Shown: positions 43,569 to 53,113, counted from the stretch's first letter. The stretch: 64,000 nucleotides of DNA from Exercitatus varius (GCF_029577735.1 NZ_JARQTO010000001.1:310001-374000); one strand, 5' to 3'. Program-made: numbers and translations. Notes: generated by a model from the letters alone, not told the origin.

Positions 43569-44459
43569 TTAATTTTTACGATGAACAATAAATTCCGCTA
43601 ATGCGCGTAATGCCGTGGTATCAAAAGAAATTTCATCTAAATTTTTGACCGCACTTTGATAGAGTTCCTGTGCTTTCTGTTTCGCACCGTTCAATCCGAG
43701 TAATTTAGGGTAGGTACTTTTATCCAGATTCAAATCGGCGCCCACGGTTTTACCGATTTCCGCCTGATTACCTTCAATATCCAAAATATCGTCCTGCACC
43801 TGAAAAGCCAGTCCGATAGCTTCCGCATAACGCTTTAGCCGGCACGCCAGTTCATAATTTTCATAATGCGGCGAACAAATGAATCCCATCATCAGGGCAG
43901 CGGTTAATAACGCACCGGTTTTATTGCGATGAATGAACTCCAATTCGGCAAGCGTAACTTGTTTGTGTTCCGATATTAAATCCAGACTTTGTCCCAAGCA
44001 CATGCCCCGAACGCCGGCGGCACGGCTTAATTCCCGCACCAGATTTAACTTTTGTTGTGCGGAAAGTGCGGTAGATTTTTCGATGATTTCAAAGGCAAAT
44101 GCCTGCAACGCATCACCGGCTAAAATTGCCGTTGCGTGATCAAAAGCAATATGACAGGTAGGTTTACCACGGCGCAGTTCGTCGTTGTCCATTGCCGGCA
44201 AATCGTCGTGAATCAATGAATAGGCATGGACGCTTTCAATAGCCGCCGCCGCATGGTCCAAGGCGTTTAAATCCGCACCAAGCATACTTCCCGTAGCGTA
44301 AACCAAAAACGGACGAATGCGTTTTCCGCCAAGCAATAACCCGTATTTCATCGCTTCCGCCAGTGGCGAACCGGAGGCGTGAATGTCGTCGAATTGGGTT
44401 TCCATAAACGCATTAATTCGCTGCTGAATTTGTGATAAATTTTGTTGAAAATCGTACAT
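43569..44459 (-). CDS. ispA: Farnesyl diphosphate synthase (geranyltranstransferase)
   Basis: Makes farnesyl diphosphate from isopentenyl and dimethylallyl diphosphates. The 296 residues have the first Asp-rich motif DDLPAMDND (with LIHDDLP) and the second DDILDIEG. GGKRIRPFLVYA is the family start region. The ATG follows the xseB stop by one base, giving strong coupling. Two USS lie in frame (SAVKNLDE and KSTALSAQ). Operon order xseB-ispA-dxs is the common gamma-proteobacterial one. Confidence 0.96.
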   Translation of the reverse strand: MYDFQQNLSQIQQRINAFMETQFDDIHASGSPLAEAMKYGLLLGGKRIRPFLVYATGSMLGADLNALDHAAAAIESVHAYSLIHDDLPAMDNDELRRGKPTCHIAFDHATAILAGDALQAFAFEIIEKSTALSAQQKLNLVRELSRAAGVRGMCLGQSLDLISEHKQVTLAELEFIHRNKTGALLTAALMMGFICSPHYENYELACRLKRYAEAIGLAFQVQDDILDIEGNQAEIGKTVGADLNLDKSTYPKLLGLNGAKQKAQELYQSAVKNLDEISFDTTALRALAEFIVHRKN

Positions 44460-44460
44460 A

Positions 44461-44697
44461 TTATTCGTCCGCGGAATAATCCGTTAAAGGCGCAGTATCA
44501 CTTTTTTGCAGCAAGATCTGAATTCGCTGTTCCGCCTGTTGTAACCGTTCTTGTCCTTGTTTGGCCAATTTAATGCCGGCTTCAAATTCTTTTAAGGCGG
44601 CTTCAAGCGGTAAATCGCCGCTTTCTAATTTGGTTACCACCGCTTCCAGTTGTATCAGCGCGGATTCAAAATCTAGTTCTACGGGTTTGCGGGCCAT
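44461..44697 (-). CDS. xseB: Exodeoxyribonuclease VII small subunit
   Basis: A 78-residue helical protein, the small subunit that binds XseA to form the single-strand exonuclease VII. Family segments are DFESALIQLEAVVTKLESGDLPLEAAL and FEAGIKLAKQGQERLQQAEQRIQ, given here as separate parts. It heads the operon with ispA and dxs. AGGAT precedes the ATG. Confidence 0.95.
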   Translation of the reverse strand: MARKPVELDFESALIQLEAVVTKLESGDLPLEAALKEFEAGIKLAKQGQERLQQAEQRIQILLQKSDTAPLTDYSADE

Positions 44698-44824
44698 ACG
44701 AAATCCTAAGTTAATCCAAAATAAACGTATTCTACTTTATTTTTACTTAAAAGTTAAAAAATATGTATAATAGCGACTTTAATAATAACTATAGCTGAGT
44801 ACTGTATTCTTAAAGGATCGTCGT

Positions 44825-45643
44825 TTGAATAATGTAAATTATGTTATAAGTTTACCGACAGCGGTTTCTCGACGCCAACACATCCAAAACGTATTTCAAA
44901 AACAGAATGTGTCGTTTGAATTTTTTGACGCTATTTCGCCTGATGCAGGCTTAGACGCCGCAATGCGTCGTTTTGTCCCGAATTTACAACAAGCGGAACA
45001 CTTAACGGCAGGTGAAAAAAGCTGTTTTATGAGCCATGTTTCTTTATGGCAGAAATGTCTCGATGAAAATTTGCCTTATATCGCCATTTTTGAAGATGAT
45101 ATTTTACTGGGCGAAAATGCAAGCGATTTTTTGTCCGATTATCAATGGTTTGAAGCGCGTTTTGATTTATCACGGCCGACTATTCTTAAACTGGAAACGG
45201 CGTTAGGAAAGACCAATTTTAAACCGTTACCTCAAATAGAAGCTTATCAATCCCGTCAATTTATGCGGTTGACGGTCGGCCGCGCGCATATCGGTATGGC
45301 GGGTTATATCATTTCTCATGCCACAGCGAAAGCATTATTACGTTATGTTAGAACGCGACTGGCGCATACCTTAAAAGCGATTGATTTGATTTTATTTGAC
45401 GATTTACTGAAAAATCCGGATTTTCAGCTTGTGCAGCTCTATCCGGCGGTTTGCGTGCAGGATTCGTTTTATAATAAAAACAATGTAACGTTATTGAGCA
45501 GTCTGGAAATGGAAAGGGCACACCTTAAAAAAGTGCGTCCTTATATCGAACCGAAATCGCTTTTTGATGCTGTTCGGAAAATCGTGACGACGCCGTATCG
45601 TAAATATCTTAAACTTCAACGTCGTATTGTGCCTTTTAAATAA
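44825..45643 (+). CDS. Glycosyltransferase family 25 (LOS galactosyltransferase-like), TTG start
   Basis: A 272-residue GT25 enzyme of the Lex2B/LgtB/LpsA type that adds hexose to lipooligosaccharide. The N-terminal YVISLPTAVSRRQHIQNVF, the DxD-like FEDDILLG region and SHVSLWQKCLDENLPYIAIFEDD (in parts) are characteristic. The frame starts at TTG 44825 with AAAGGA eight bases upstream; the next in-frame ATG would lose the conserved N-terminus. No tetranucleotide repeat is present, so it is not phase-variable in the Lex2A manner. Its stop overlaps the next, convergent gene. Confidence 0.85.
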   Translation: MNNVNYVISLPTAVSRRQHIQNVFQKQNVSFEFFDAISPDAGLDAAMRRFVPNLQQAEHLTAGEKSCFMSHVSLWQKCLDENLPYIAIFEDDILLGENASDFLSDYQWFEARFDLSRPTILKLETALGKTNFKPLPQIEAYQSRQFMRLTVGRAHIGMAGYIISHATAKALLRYVRTRLAHTLKAIDLILFDDLLKNPDFQLVQLYPAVCVQDSFYNKNNVTLLSSLEMERAHLKKVRPYIEPKSLFDAVRKIVTTPYRKYLKLQRRIVPFK

Positions 45644-46418
45644 ATTTATTTTTAGTATACAAACCCCGTTTAAGCCGTTTTCGGATGCGTTTAACAAGCG
45701 GTTTGGGTTTCGGTAACGGCATTTGACGTTCGGGCGGCGACAATACCGTCGAGCAACGGAATGCGTCCAATGAAAAACGGTCGTTTATCACTTCGTCGCA
45801 ATGTTGTAAAAAGAGTTTAACATTTTGTTCGAAACGGCTTTGAAACAGATGATAAATACTGCCTGCGAAAACCGTTCCGATCCCGTAATATCCGTAATTA
45901 CCTAAACGCCAAATGCCTTCCAACGGCTCCCGCTCGTAATGTGTCGGATATAAGGCGCGGTATGGAACGCCTAATTTTTCCGCCCGATAGGCAACTTCTT
46001 CCGCTACGTCGGACCGATCATTTAATTTAAACGAAGGAAATCCCATGCGTTTATAGCAATCCGTCGCCATAAAAAAGAAAGCGGGTGACGCGAAAATATG
46101 GCTGCCGGGATAAATATGATTGGAAGCCTGAGCCGGCCCCAGAAAAGTGTTATTTTTGTATACGAATTCCGCGGACTGTTCAATAATTTCGCGATTAAGC
46201 GGAATACAATCCGGTTCTATAATCGCCACAACATTTTTTGTCGCCCGGCTCATGACGCGATCAAGCCATTCGCCGTGTTCCATATTTTCTTCCGTGTAAA
46301 TTACGTTCAGTCCGAAATGAGCCATCACTTTTTTATGGGCATTCAATACGTCGCGGTTGAAATTATCCCAATGGAAAGAATGAAATTCCACATCGGATAA
46401 ATCAAATTTTGCCGTCAT
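45636..46418 (-). CDS. Putative glycosyltransferase (GT-A-like)
   Basis: A 260-residue protein with a likely DxD-type site (VAIIEPDCIPLN) and a very basic C-terminus (VKRIRKRLKRGLYTKNKF). It has no signal peptide. I do not recognise a precise family; the neighbouring GT25 gene and the acidic-triad layout suggest lipooligosaccharide or surface-glycan transfer. AAGGA stands six bases before the ATG. It overlaps the convergent GT25 gene by eight bases. Confidence 0.6.
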   Translation of the reverse strand: MTAKFDLSDVEFHSFHWDNFNRDVLNAHKKVMAHFGLNVIYTEENMEHGEWLDRVMSRATKNVVAIIEPDCIPLNREIIEQSAEFVYKNNTFLGPAQASNHIYPGSHIFASPAFFFMATDCYKRMGFPSFKLNDRSDVAEEVAYRAEKLGVPYRALYPTHYEREPLEGIWRLGNYGYYGIGTVFAGSIYHLFQSRFEQNVKLFLQHCDEVINDRFSLDAFRCSTVLSPPERQMPLPKPKPLVKRIRKRLKRGLYTKNKFI

Positions 46419-46437
46419 AGCATTTCCTTAAAATATT

Positions 46438-47163
46438 TTACTGAGAGGGAAGGTTAATTTCCCGGAACGTCATATTCAATCCGTCGATCATCAATAAGCG
46501 ACTGCATAAATTCGTGCCGATTTTTAACCGCACTTTGATGGCTTCCAATGCCTGCAATGCGCCGACGACGCCCACAATCGGCGAAATTACGCCGGCTTCT
46601 ACGCAACTTAAGGCGGTATCGCCGAAAAGCCGGCTTAACCGGCGGTAAGTCGGCGTATGCGGTTCGTAGGTAAAGACGGAAATTTGCCCTTCAAAACGAA
46701 TTGCCGCCCCGGAAACTAACGGGATTTTTGCCCGTTCGCAGCAGCGATCAAGCTGATTTCGGGCATCGACATTATCGGTACAATCCAAAATGACATCAAA
46801 GTGCGGTACGATTTCCGATAGTTTTTCTTCACTGAGCAAACCGTTAACGGTGCGGATTTCAACATGAGGATTTAACGCTTCCAACGAAATTTTGGCGGAT
46901 TCCACTTTCGGCATGTCCAGCCGGCTATCGTTATGTAACACTTGCCGTTGCAGGTTCGACAAGGTTACCGTATCAAAATCCAGCAGCGTTAAATGTCCCA
47001 CTCCGGCGGCCGCTAAATATTGGCCGGCGGCGCAACCTAAACCGCCCAGACCGACGATCAGCATGCGGCTGTCTTTTAATTTTTCCTGTCCGTCAAAATC
47101 CACCGATTTCAGAATAATTTGACGGTTGTAACGCAATTCTTCTTGATAACTTAACTCAGCCAT
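46438..47163 (-). CDS. moeB: Molybdopterin-synthase adenylyltransferase MoeB, zinc cysteines missing
   Basis: Adenylates the C-terminus of MoaD so it can receive sulfur for molybdopterin. The 241 residues show the ThiF/E1 nucleotide site GLGGLGCAAGQYLA and NLQRQVLH. In E. coli MoeB two CxxC pairs bind zinc; here the first reads TYRR (before LSRLFGD) and the C-terminus stops at NLPSQ without the second pair. The start lies three bases after the moeA stop, so the two are coupled. Confidence 0.9.
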   Translation of the reverse strand: MAELSYQEELRYNRQIILKSVDFDGQEKLKDSRMLIVGLGGLGCAAGQYLAAAGVGHLTLLDFDTVTLSNLQRQVLHNDSRLDMPKVESAKISLEALNPHVEIRTVNGLLSEEKLSEIVPHFDVILDCTDNVDARNQLDRCCERAKIPLVSGAAIRFEGQISVFTYEPHTPTYRRLSRLFGDTALSCVEAGVISPIVGVVGALQALEAIKVRLKIGTNLCSRLLMIDGLNMTFREINLPSQ

Positions 47164-47166
47164 GGG

Positions 47167-48384
47167 TTATGCCAATAATTCATTAAATAATTCAATCGTT
47201 ACGGTTTCACCGGCTTCCACATTGCCTCGTTCCCGTTCAAGCACGATAAAACAATTGGATTTCACAAAAGAACCGAACAAATGCGAGCCTTGGAAGCCTA
47301 CGGGTTGAACCTGCAACTGTCCGTTTTCGTTGACATGATAAAAACCCCGTTGGAAATCCAAACGCCCAGGTGATTTTTTCAACTTAGTCGCGGCAACGGC
47401 CTGAAGTCGTGTGGGTTGCGAATAGGTTAAGCCGGATAGTTTGGCGATAACGGGTTGAACAAGCTGATAAAACGTGACTAAAGCGGATACCGGATTGCCC
47501 GGCAGCCCGCAGAACCACGCATTATTTAAACGGCCGAAGGCAAAAGGTTTGCCGGGTTTAATCGCCAGTTTCCAGAAGTTGATTTGTCCGACTTTTTCAA
47601 GTACGGTTTTGGTGAAATCCGCTTCGCCCACCGAAACGCCGCCGCTGGTAATCACCAAATCCGCTTGTTCCTGCGCCGTCAGAAAGGCTTTTTCGAATTC
47701 GGCTTGATTATCCGGCAAAATACCGAAATCCAATACGTCACAGTGTAACTTTTCCAGCATAAGTTTTACGGCGAATCGGTTGGTATCATAAATTTGCCCT
47801 TGCTTTAAAGGTTGTCCGACAGGGACCAGTTCGTCGCCGGTGGACAGCACGGCAACTTTTAACGGCGTAAATACGTCGACTTCTACAATACCTAACGAAG
47901 CGAGCAACGGCAACGACACGGCGTTTAACTTTGTACCGGCTTTTAGCACGACATCACCTTGTTTTACATCTTCACCGATACGGCGAATATTTTGGCCTGA
48001 TTTAGGCAGAGTAGTGAAGGTTACCGAACCGTCGGCATTCACGTTAACTTCTTCCTGCATAACTACGGCATCGGCACCTTCCGGAATCACGGCGCCGGTC
48101 ATAATTCTGACCGCAGTTTGCGCTTTCCATTCTCCTTCAAAAGGCTTGCCGGCAAAGGATTTTCCCGCAACGAACAGCGTCATGGATTGCGCTAAATCCG
48201 CCAAACGGACGGCATAACCGTCCATTGCCGAATTATCAAAAGAAGGAACGTTAATCGGCGAAATCATATCTTTTGCACAAATTCTATTGGCCGCCTGATG
48301 GATGGCAAGGGTTTCCGTTTTTGTCGGGGAAGGTAAGACGGACAGCATTTGTTCTAATGCCTGTTCGAGCGAAAGTAAAGACAT
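47167..48384 (-). CDS. moeA: Molybdopterin molybdenumtransferase MoeA
   Basis: Inserts molybdate into adenylated molybdopterin to give the Mo cofactor. The 405 residues have the family blocks SFDNSAMDGYAVR, GAVIPEGADAVVMQEE, ISTGDELV-type LSTGDELVPVG, TSGGVSVGEADF and GLPGNPVSALV. The frame extends to 48420, but AAGGA seven bases before ATG 48384 fixes the start. It is the first gene of a moeA-moeB operon. No Moco riboswitch is recognisable upstream; the leader has a USS and a T-rich run. Confidence 0.95.
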   Translation of the reverse strand: MSLLSLEQALEQMLSVLPSPTKTETLAIHQAANRICAKDMISPINVPSFDNSAMDGYAVRLADLAQSMTLFVAGKSFAGKPFEGEWKAQTAVRIMTGAVIPEGADAVVMQEEVNVNADGSVTFTTLPKSGQNIRRIGEDVKQGDVVLKAGTKLNAVSLPLLASLGIVEVDVFTPLKVAVLSTGDELVPVGQPLKQGQIYDTNRFAVKLMLEKLHCDVLDFGILPDNQAEFEKAFLTAQEQADLVITSGGVSVGEADFTKTVLEKVGQINFWKLAIKPGKPFAFGRLNNAWFCGLPGNPVSALVTFYQLVQPVIAKLSGLTYSQPTRLQAVAATKLKKSPGRLDFQRGFYHVNENGQLQVQPVGFQGSHLFGSFVKSNCFIVLERERGNVEAGETVTIELFNELLA

Positions 48385-48563
48385 AAGCTTATCCTTTTTC
48401 CAAAAAATCGGCGCGATCATAACATAAAAGTGCGGTCACAAAAATGATCGTTTTTTTAGGAATATGTTCGGTCTTAAAACGGCAAAAAGATTTTATAATC
48501 AAGTTTCGTAATTGTGCGAAAAACCAGTATAATAACCGGCAATTTTGACCAATTAGGAATGTT

Positions 48564-49364
48564 ATGAAAGTTATCTCCTTTAACATTAACGGGTTGCGCG
48601 CCAGACCTCATCAGTTAGAACAAGTTATTGATATTCATCGGCCTGATATTTTAGGTTTGCAGGAAATCAAAGTGGCGGACGAACAATTTCCTTATGAACT
48701 TGTAGCGGATTTGGGTTATCACGTTTTTCATTACGGGCAAAAAGGCCATTACGGTGTGGCGTTATTGACCAAGCAGGAACCGAAAGCCGTGCGTCGCGGT
48801 TTTCCGACCGACGGCGAAGATGCGCAACGCCGCATTATTATGGCGGATTTTGATACGGATTTCGGCTCCTTAACCGTGATTAACGGCTATTTCCCGCAGG
48901 GCGAAAGTCGCGCGCACGAAACCAAATTTCCGGCAAAGGCAAAATTTTATGCGGATTTACGTCGTTATGTGGCGGAGGATTTGCCTTGCGATAACGTAGT
49001 GATTATGGGCGATATGAATATCAGTCCGACGGATTTGGATATCGGCATCGGCGAAGAAAATCGTAAACGTTGGTTGCGCACGGGCAAATGTTCGTTTTTA
49101 CCGGAAGAACGGGAATGGTATCAGCATTTATACGATTTAGGTTTAGAAGATACTTTCCGCAAATTGAATCCGACGGTAAGCGACAAATTCTCATGGTTCG
49201 ATTATCGTTCCAAAGGCTTTAACGAAAACCGCGGGTTGCGAATCGATCATATTTTGGCCAATACAAAATTAGCGGAACATTGCACGGAAACCGGCATTGA
49301 CTTAACTATCCGAGGCATGGAAAAACCTTCGGATCATGCACCGATTTGGGCGGTATTTAGCTGA
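48564..49364 (+). CDS. xthA: Exodeoxyribonuclease III
   Basis: AP endonuclease and 3'-5' exonuclease of base-excision repair. The 266 residues (E. coli 268) include SFNINGLRARPHQLE, LGLQEIKV with the metal glutamate, GDMNISPTDLDIG, and the catalytic SDHAPIWA. TAGGA precedes the ATG. Its stop shares a base with the start of the DUF695 gene, the same pair as in H. influenzae. Confidence 0.97.
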   Translation: MKVISFNINGLRARPHQLEQVIDIHRPDILGLQEIKVADEQFPYELVADLGYHVFHYGQKGHYGVALLTKQEPKAVRRGFPTDGEDAQRRIIMADFDTDFGSLTVINGYFPQGESRAHETKFPAKAKFYADLRRYVAEDLPCDNVVIMGDMNISPTDLDIGIGEENRKRWLRTGKCSFLPEEREWYQHLYDLGLEDTFRKLNPTVSDKFSWFDYRSKGFNENRGLRIDHILANTKLAEHCTETGIDLTIRGMEKPSDHAPIWAVFS

Positions 49365-50146
49365 TGACTGATACGGAAAAGGAACAAAACTGGCAAACTT
49401 ATCGTTCATTATTGAATGATAACATTGCGATTTTTACCGCAAACCTTGCCTTATTTACCGCTTATCCGAATCCGCAGTTAAGTTCTGTGGTGCAATTTTC
49501 ATTGCCTTATCAACAGGATGAAAGCGGATTGCCGATAGCGGATGAATACCAAACGCTAATTCGTAAAATTTTTAAGGTATTAACCCAATTATCCGCGTTA
49601 CCGAATACTTTGTTTGCCGGGCATATTATCAGCGACGGTATGGCGCGTTTGTATTTTTATACCCGGGACAGCGATGCATTTCAGTCCGTCCTGGCACAGT
49701 TTGAAGAAGTGGACAATGTAGAAGTTCAGCGTGATGGGGATTGGGATTTGTATTTTGATTTTCTGCTGCCTTCACCGTTAGAAATGAAAATTAATGCGAC
49801 GGAAGAAGTGATTGAAATGCTGACACAAAATAACCGTTCGTTAAGCGATACCTATTTGGTAGAACATAGCTTCCATTTCGATCAGAAAGAAAAAATGCAG
49901 GCTTTTATCGAAAAAATGGGATTAAGCGATATTCCGTTTAATCAAATTCAGTACACGGATCAGCCCGTGCGTCTTGATGACGAGGATGACGAGGTCTACA
50001 TATTAAAACTGGAGCAGGAACTGACGTTGGATAACAGCGATATTTTCGTTTATGTGGAATCTTTTGAATATCTGGCAAAAGAGTTTTCCGGGGAATATCA
50101 AGGATGGGAATGCGACAATTTAGTAGAGGATGCGCAGCTAAATTAA
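49364..50146 (+). CDS. TIGR01619/DUF695 family protein
   Basis: A 260-residue acidic cytoplasmic protein. The first half resembles DUF695 (NWQTYRSLLNDNIAIF, PNTLFAGHIISDGMARLYFY) and the second half resembles the RraB/DUF1260 fold (DTYLVEHSFHFDQKEKMQAF, EYQGWECDNL). Function is unknown; RraB itself inhibits RNase E, but that should not be transferred. It is coupled to xthA by a one-base overlap. Confidence 0.78.
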   Translation: MTDTEKEQNWQTYRSLLNDNIAIFTANLALFTAYPNPQLSSVVQFSLPYQQDESGLPIADEYQTLIRKIFKVLTQLSALPNTLFAGHIISDGMARLYFYTRDSDAFQSVLAQFEEVDNVEVQRDGDWDLYFDFLLPSPLEMKINATEEVIEMLTQNNRSLSDTYLVEHSFHFDQKEKMQAFIEKMGLSDIPFNQIQYTDQPVRLDDEDDEVYILKLEQELTLDNSDIFVYVESFEYLAKEFSGEYQGWECDNLVEDAQLN

Positions 50147-50225
50147 CGACCGATTAAAGCTTACTGGCATAATGCCGGAAATTGTGGTTTAATACGCTGA
50201 ATTTTCATTGATTAACAGGTTAAAC

Positions 50226-51110
50226 ATGAGCTGGATAGATAAAATTTTTAGCAAAAAGCCGTCTTCGGATTCCCGCCGGGCAAACGTGCCGGAAGGCGTG
50301 TGGACGAAATGTACGGCATGTGAACAGGTTTTATATCGCGATGAGTTAAAACGCCATTTAGAAGTTTGTCCGAAATGCGGTCATCATATGCGTATTGACG
50401 CCCGCGAGCGTTTGGAATACCTGCTGGACAAAGACAGCATGACGGAAATCGCAGCGGATTTAGAACCGAAAGATATTTTAAAATTTAAAGATTTAAAGAA
50501 ATATAAAGATCGTCTTTCCGCCGCACAAAAAGATACCGGCGAAAAAGACGCATTGGTTGCTATGTCCGGTACATTATACGGCATGCCGATTGTGGCCGCC
50601 GCATCAAATTTCGCTTTTATGGGCGGTTCTATGGGTTCCGTAGTCGGAGCAAAATTTGTTCGCGCCGCAGAAAAAGCCATGGAAAATAATTGTCCTTTCG
50701 TCTGTTTTTCCGCCTCCGGCGGCGCCCGCATGCAGGAAGCCTTAATTTCCTTAATGCAAATGGCAAAAACCAGTGCCGTACTGGCGAAAATGAAAGAAAA
50801 AGGCATACCGTTCATTTCCGTATTAACGGATCCGACTTTGGGCGGCGTATCCGCCAGTTTCGCCATGTTAGGTGATTTAAACATCGCCGAGCCGAAAGCT
50901 TTAATCGGTTTTGCCGGTCCGCGCGTTATCGAACAAACCGTACGTGAAAAATTGCCGGATGGCTTCCAACGTGCCGAGTTTTTGTTGGAACACGGCGCCA
51001 TTGATATGATCGTCAAACGTTCTGAAATGCGTGAAAAACTAGCCAGTATATTGAGCAAGTTAATGAATAAACCGTCACCATTTTTAGAACCTGAAATTAT
51101 TGCTGACTAG
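50226..51110 (+). CDS. accD: Acetyl-CoA carboxylase carboxyltransferase subunit beta
   Basis: Forms the carboxyltransferase with AccA, making malonyl-CoA for fatty acid synthesis. The 294 residues start with a zinc ribbon (TKCTACEQVLY and EVCPKCGHHMR) and continue with the crotonase-like core (SASGGARMQEALISLMQM, DPTLGGVSASFAMLGD). The ATG at 50226 (MSWIDKIF) is the family start rather than 50208. folC follows after eight bases, the usual pair. Confidence 0.97.
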   Translation: MSWIDKIFSKKPSSDSRRANVPEGVWTKCTACEQVLYRDELKRHLEVCPKCGHHMRIDARERLEYLLDKDSMTEIAADLEPKDILKFKDLKKYKDRLSAAQKDTGEKDALVAMSGTLYGMPIVAAASNFAFMGGSMGSVVGAKFVRAAEKAMENNCPFVCFSASGGARMQEALISLMQMAKTSAVLAKMKEKGIPFISVLTDPTLGGVSASFAMLGDLNIAEPKALIGFAGPRVIEQTVREKLPDGFQRAEFLLEHGAIDMIVKRSEMREKLASILSKLMNKPSPFLEPEIIAD

Positions 51111-51118
51111 GTAAAATC

Positions 51119-52426
51119 ATGCAACATCATTTAAAAGCCACTTCGCCACTGAACGAGTGGCTTTCTTATTTGGAAAATAGCCACTTTAAAGCTATCGATT
51201 TGGGTCTGGAACGGGTTAAAACCGTTGCACAGGAGTTGGATTTATTACGTCCTGCACCTTATGTCGTGACTGTGGGCGGAACAAACGGCAAGGGAACGAC
51301 CTGTCATTTATTGGAAACGATGCTGATTAATGCCGGTTATCGGGTTGGTGTTTATTCGTCACCGCATTTGCTTCGTTATAACGAACGAGTGAGAATCCAA
51401 AATCAGGAATTACCGGATTCACAACACACCGTATCTTTTGCTTTTATTAATGAACACAAAAGTCAATCTCTCACTTATTTCGAGTTCAGTACGCTTTCCG
51501 CATTGCATTTATTCAAGCAGGCCAAAGTTGACGTGGCAATTTTGGAAGTCGGGTTGGGCGGTCGTTTGGATGCCACTAATATTGTGGATGCCGACATGGC
51601 GATTATTACCAGTGTCGATATCGATCATGTGGATTTTTTAGGCGATACCCGCGAGAAAATCGGATTCGAAAAAGCCGGTATTTTCCGTGCCGGTAAGCCC
51701 GTGATTATCGGAGAGCCTGATTGTCCGCACAGCATGCTGGAACAGGCAATGCAACTGAAATGTGCGGTTTCACGTAGAAATGCCGATTGGTCGTTTACAC
51801 AGCAGGCGGAATCCTGGACATGGCAAAATGCTAAAGTGCGGTTAGAAAATTTGCCGTTTTGCGACATTCCGTTGCCCAATGCGGCGACAGCATTAGCTGC
51901 CGTTCAAGCGTTGCCTTTTAATATTTCGGAAGCGGTTATCCGTCAATCTTTGCGGGAAGTGGAATTGATCGGACGCTTTCAAACGATTAAATCGACACAA
52001 TTATCAACCCTTGCGGAATTAACAAACAAGCCTGTAGAGGCTTTACCGCAATTTATCATTGATGTAGGGCACAATCCGCATGCCGCAAAATATTTAAGCG
52101 AAAAATTGACCGCACTTCGTTCTCGGATTTCAGGCAAAATTATTGCGGTTTGCGGAATTTTGAAGGATAAAGACGCCGCCGGCGTGCTGACGCCTTTGTT
52201 ACCGGTTATAGACGAATGGATTTGCGTCACCTTAACGGGCGATCGCGGACAAACAGGGGAGTCGCTAAGTCAAAAACTTCGGACAATCGCCCCTGACGTA
52301 CGCCCGGAAATCTGCCGTTCGGTGCAAGAGGGGGTAAAAAGTGCGGTCAAAAAATCCCATAAAAATGACGTAGTGATATTATTCGGTTCCTTTCACACTG
52401 TAGGCGAATTTTTACAGTTATTGTGA
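51119..52426 (+). CDS. folC: Bifunctional dihydrofolate/folylpolyglutamate synthase
   Basis: Adds glutamate to dihydropteroate and to folates. The 435 residues have the Mur-ligase ATP loop VTVGGTNGKGTTCH, SSPHLLRYNERVRI, and LEVGLGGRLDATNIVDAD. Three USS lie in frame, encoding KSAVKKS, LTALRS and a third near residue 240. Terminator hairpin directly downstream. Confidence 0.96.
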   Translation: MQHHLKATSPLNEWLSYLENSHFKAIDLGLERVKTVAQELDLLRPAPYVVTVGGTNGKGTTCHLLETMLINAGYRVGVYSSPHLLRYNERVRIQNQELPDSQHTVSFAFINEHKSQSLTYFEFSTLSALHLFKQAKVDVAILEVGLGGRLDATNIVDADMAIITSVDIDHVDFLGDTREKIGFEKAGIFRAGKPVIIGEPDCPHSMLEQAMQLKCAVSRRNADWSFTQQAESWTWQNAKVRLENLPFCDIPLPNAATALAAVQALPFNISEAVIRQSLREVELIGRFQTIKSTQLSTLAELTNKPVEALPQFIIDVGHNPHAAKYLSEKLTALRSRISGKIIAVCGILKDKDAAGVLTPLLPVIDEWICVTLTGDRGQTGESLSQKLRTIAPDVRPEICRSVQEGVKSAVKKSHKNDVVILFGSFHTVGEFLQLL

Positions 52427-52442
52427 AAATCAGATAAAATGA

Positions 52443-52466
52443 AAAGGCGCCATTAAGCGCCTTTTT
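52443..52466. terminator. Bidirectional terminator between folC and the phosphatase gene
   Basis: AAAGGCGC-CATTAA-GCGCCTTT with A/T runs on each side; it serves both convergent genes and ends just inside the stop of the leftward gene. Confidence 0.85.
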
Positions 52467-52468
52467 CA

Positions 52469-53113
52469 TCATTGTAAATGACGGGTATCGTTAACTTTTT
52501 CCACGATAAATCGCCCCGAATCCGCTTGTCCGTTTCGAACGTAACGTACGATATTAATCGACGTATTTTTCATCGCTTCGCTTCTGCCGGGATCGCGATG
52601 GGTCTGCCAGGTGGCGCCGCCGAATATCGCCATTAATAAACGCACGGTATGCCCGTGAGACACGATTAAAATATTGCCGTTATCATGAATTTGGATAATG
52701 TCATCGATGGCTTTCGTGGTGCGGTCGGCTAACTGTTCCCAGGTTTCGCCGCCGTTGGTCAGCGCTTTGTAATTAACCGGATCCGAAACCATTTGTTGGA
52801 ATTCTTGGGTTTGACGGATTAATTCCACATTAGTGCCTTCCCAAGAACCGAAATAATGTTCGTTTAACCCGTTATGCTGAAAAAGCGGTACGTTCCGTCC
52901 GTCTAAAATATGATTGGCGGTATCGATAGTACGTTGCAGACAGCTTGAATAGGCGGCGACAAACGGCACATCATTTAGCGCCAATCCCGTGAGTTTTGCG
53001 CCTTTTACGCCTTCTTCGGTCAGGTCGGAATTGCCCCATCCCTGCATTAAGCCCTGTTCGTTCCAAACCGTTCTGCCGTGGCGGATAAGATAAAATCGAA
53101 TATCTTTTTTCAT
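52469..53113 (-). CDS. Histidine phosphatase family protein (phosphoglycerate mutase-like)
   Basis: A 214-residue enzyme of the phosphoglycerate-mutase superfamily. The catalytic RHG is in FYLIRHGRTVWNEQG, the second histidine in LIVSHGHTVRLLM, and the acid residue in LNEHYFGSWEG. Similar proteins include GpmB, CobC and SixA relatives, so the substrate is not certain. TAAGGA precedes the ATG. Confidence 0.85.
   Translation of the reverse strand: MKKDIRFYLIRHGRTVWNEQGLMQGWGNSDLTEEGVKGAKLTGLALNDVPFVAAYSSCLQRTIDTANHILDGRNVPLFQHNGLNEHYFGSWEGTNVELIRQTQEFQQMVSDPVNYKALTNGGETWEQLADRTTKAIDDIIQIHDNGNILIVSHGHTVRLLMAIFGGATWQTHRDPGRSEAMKNTSINIVRYVRNGQADSGRFIVEKVNDTRHLQ

Noticed and set aside
44740..44824. 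Phase-variation tetranucleotide repeats before the GT25 gene
   Set aside because: No tandem repeat of three or more units is present in the leader or the first codons.
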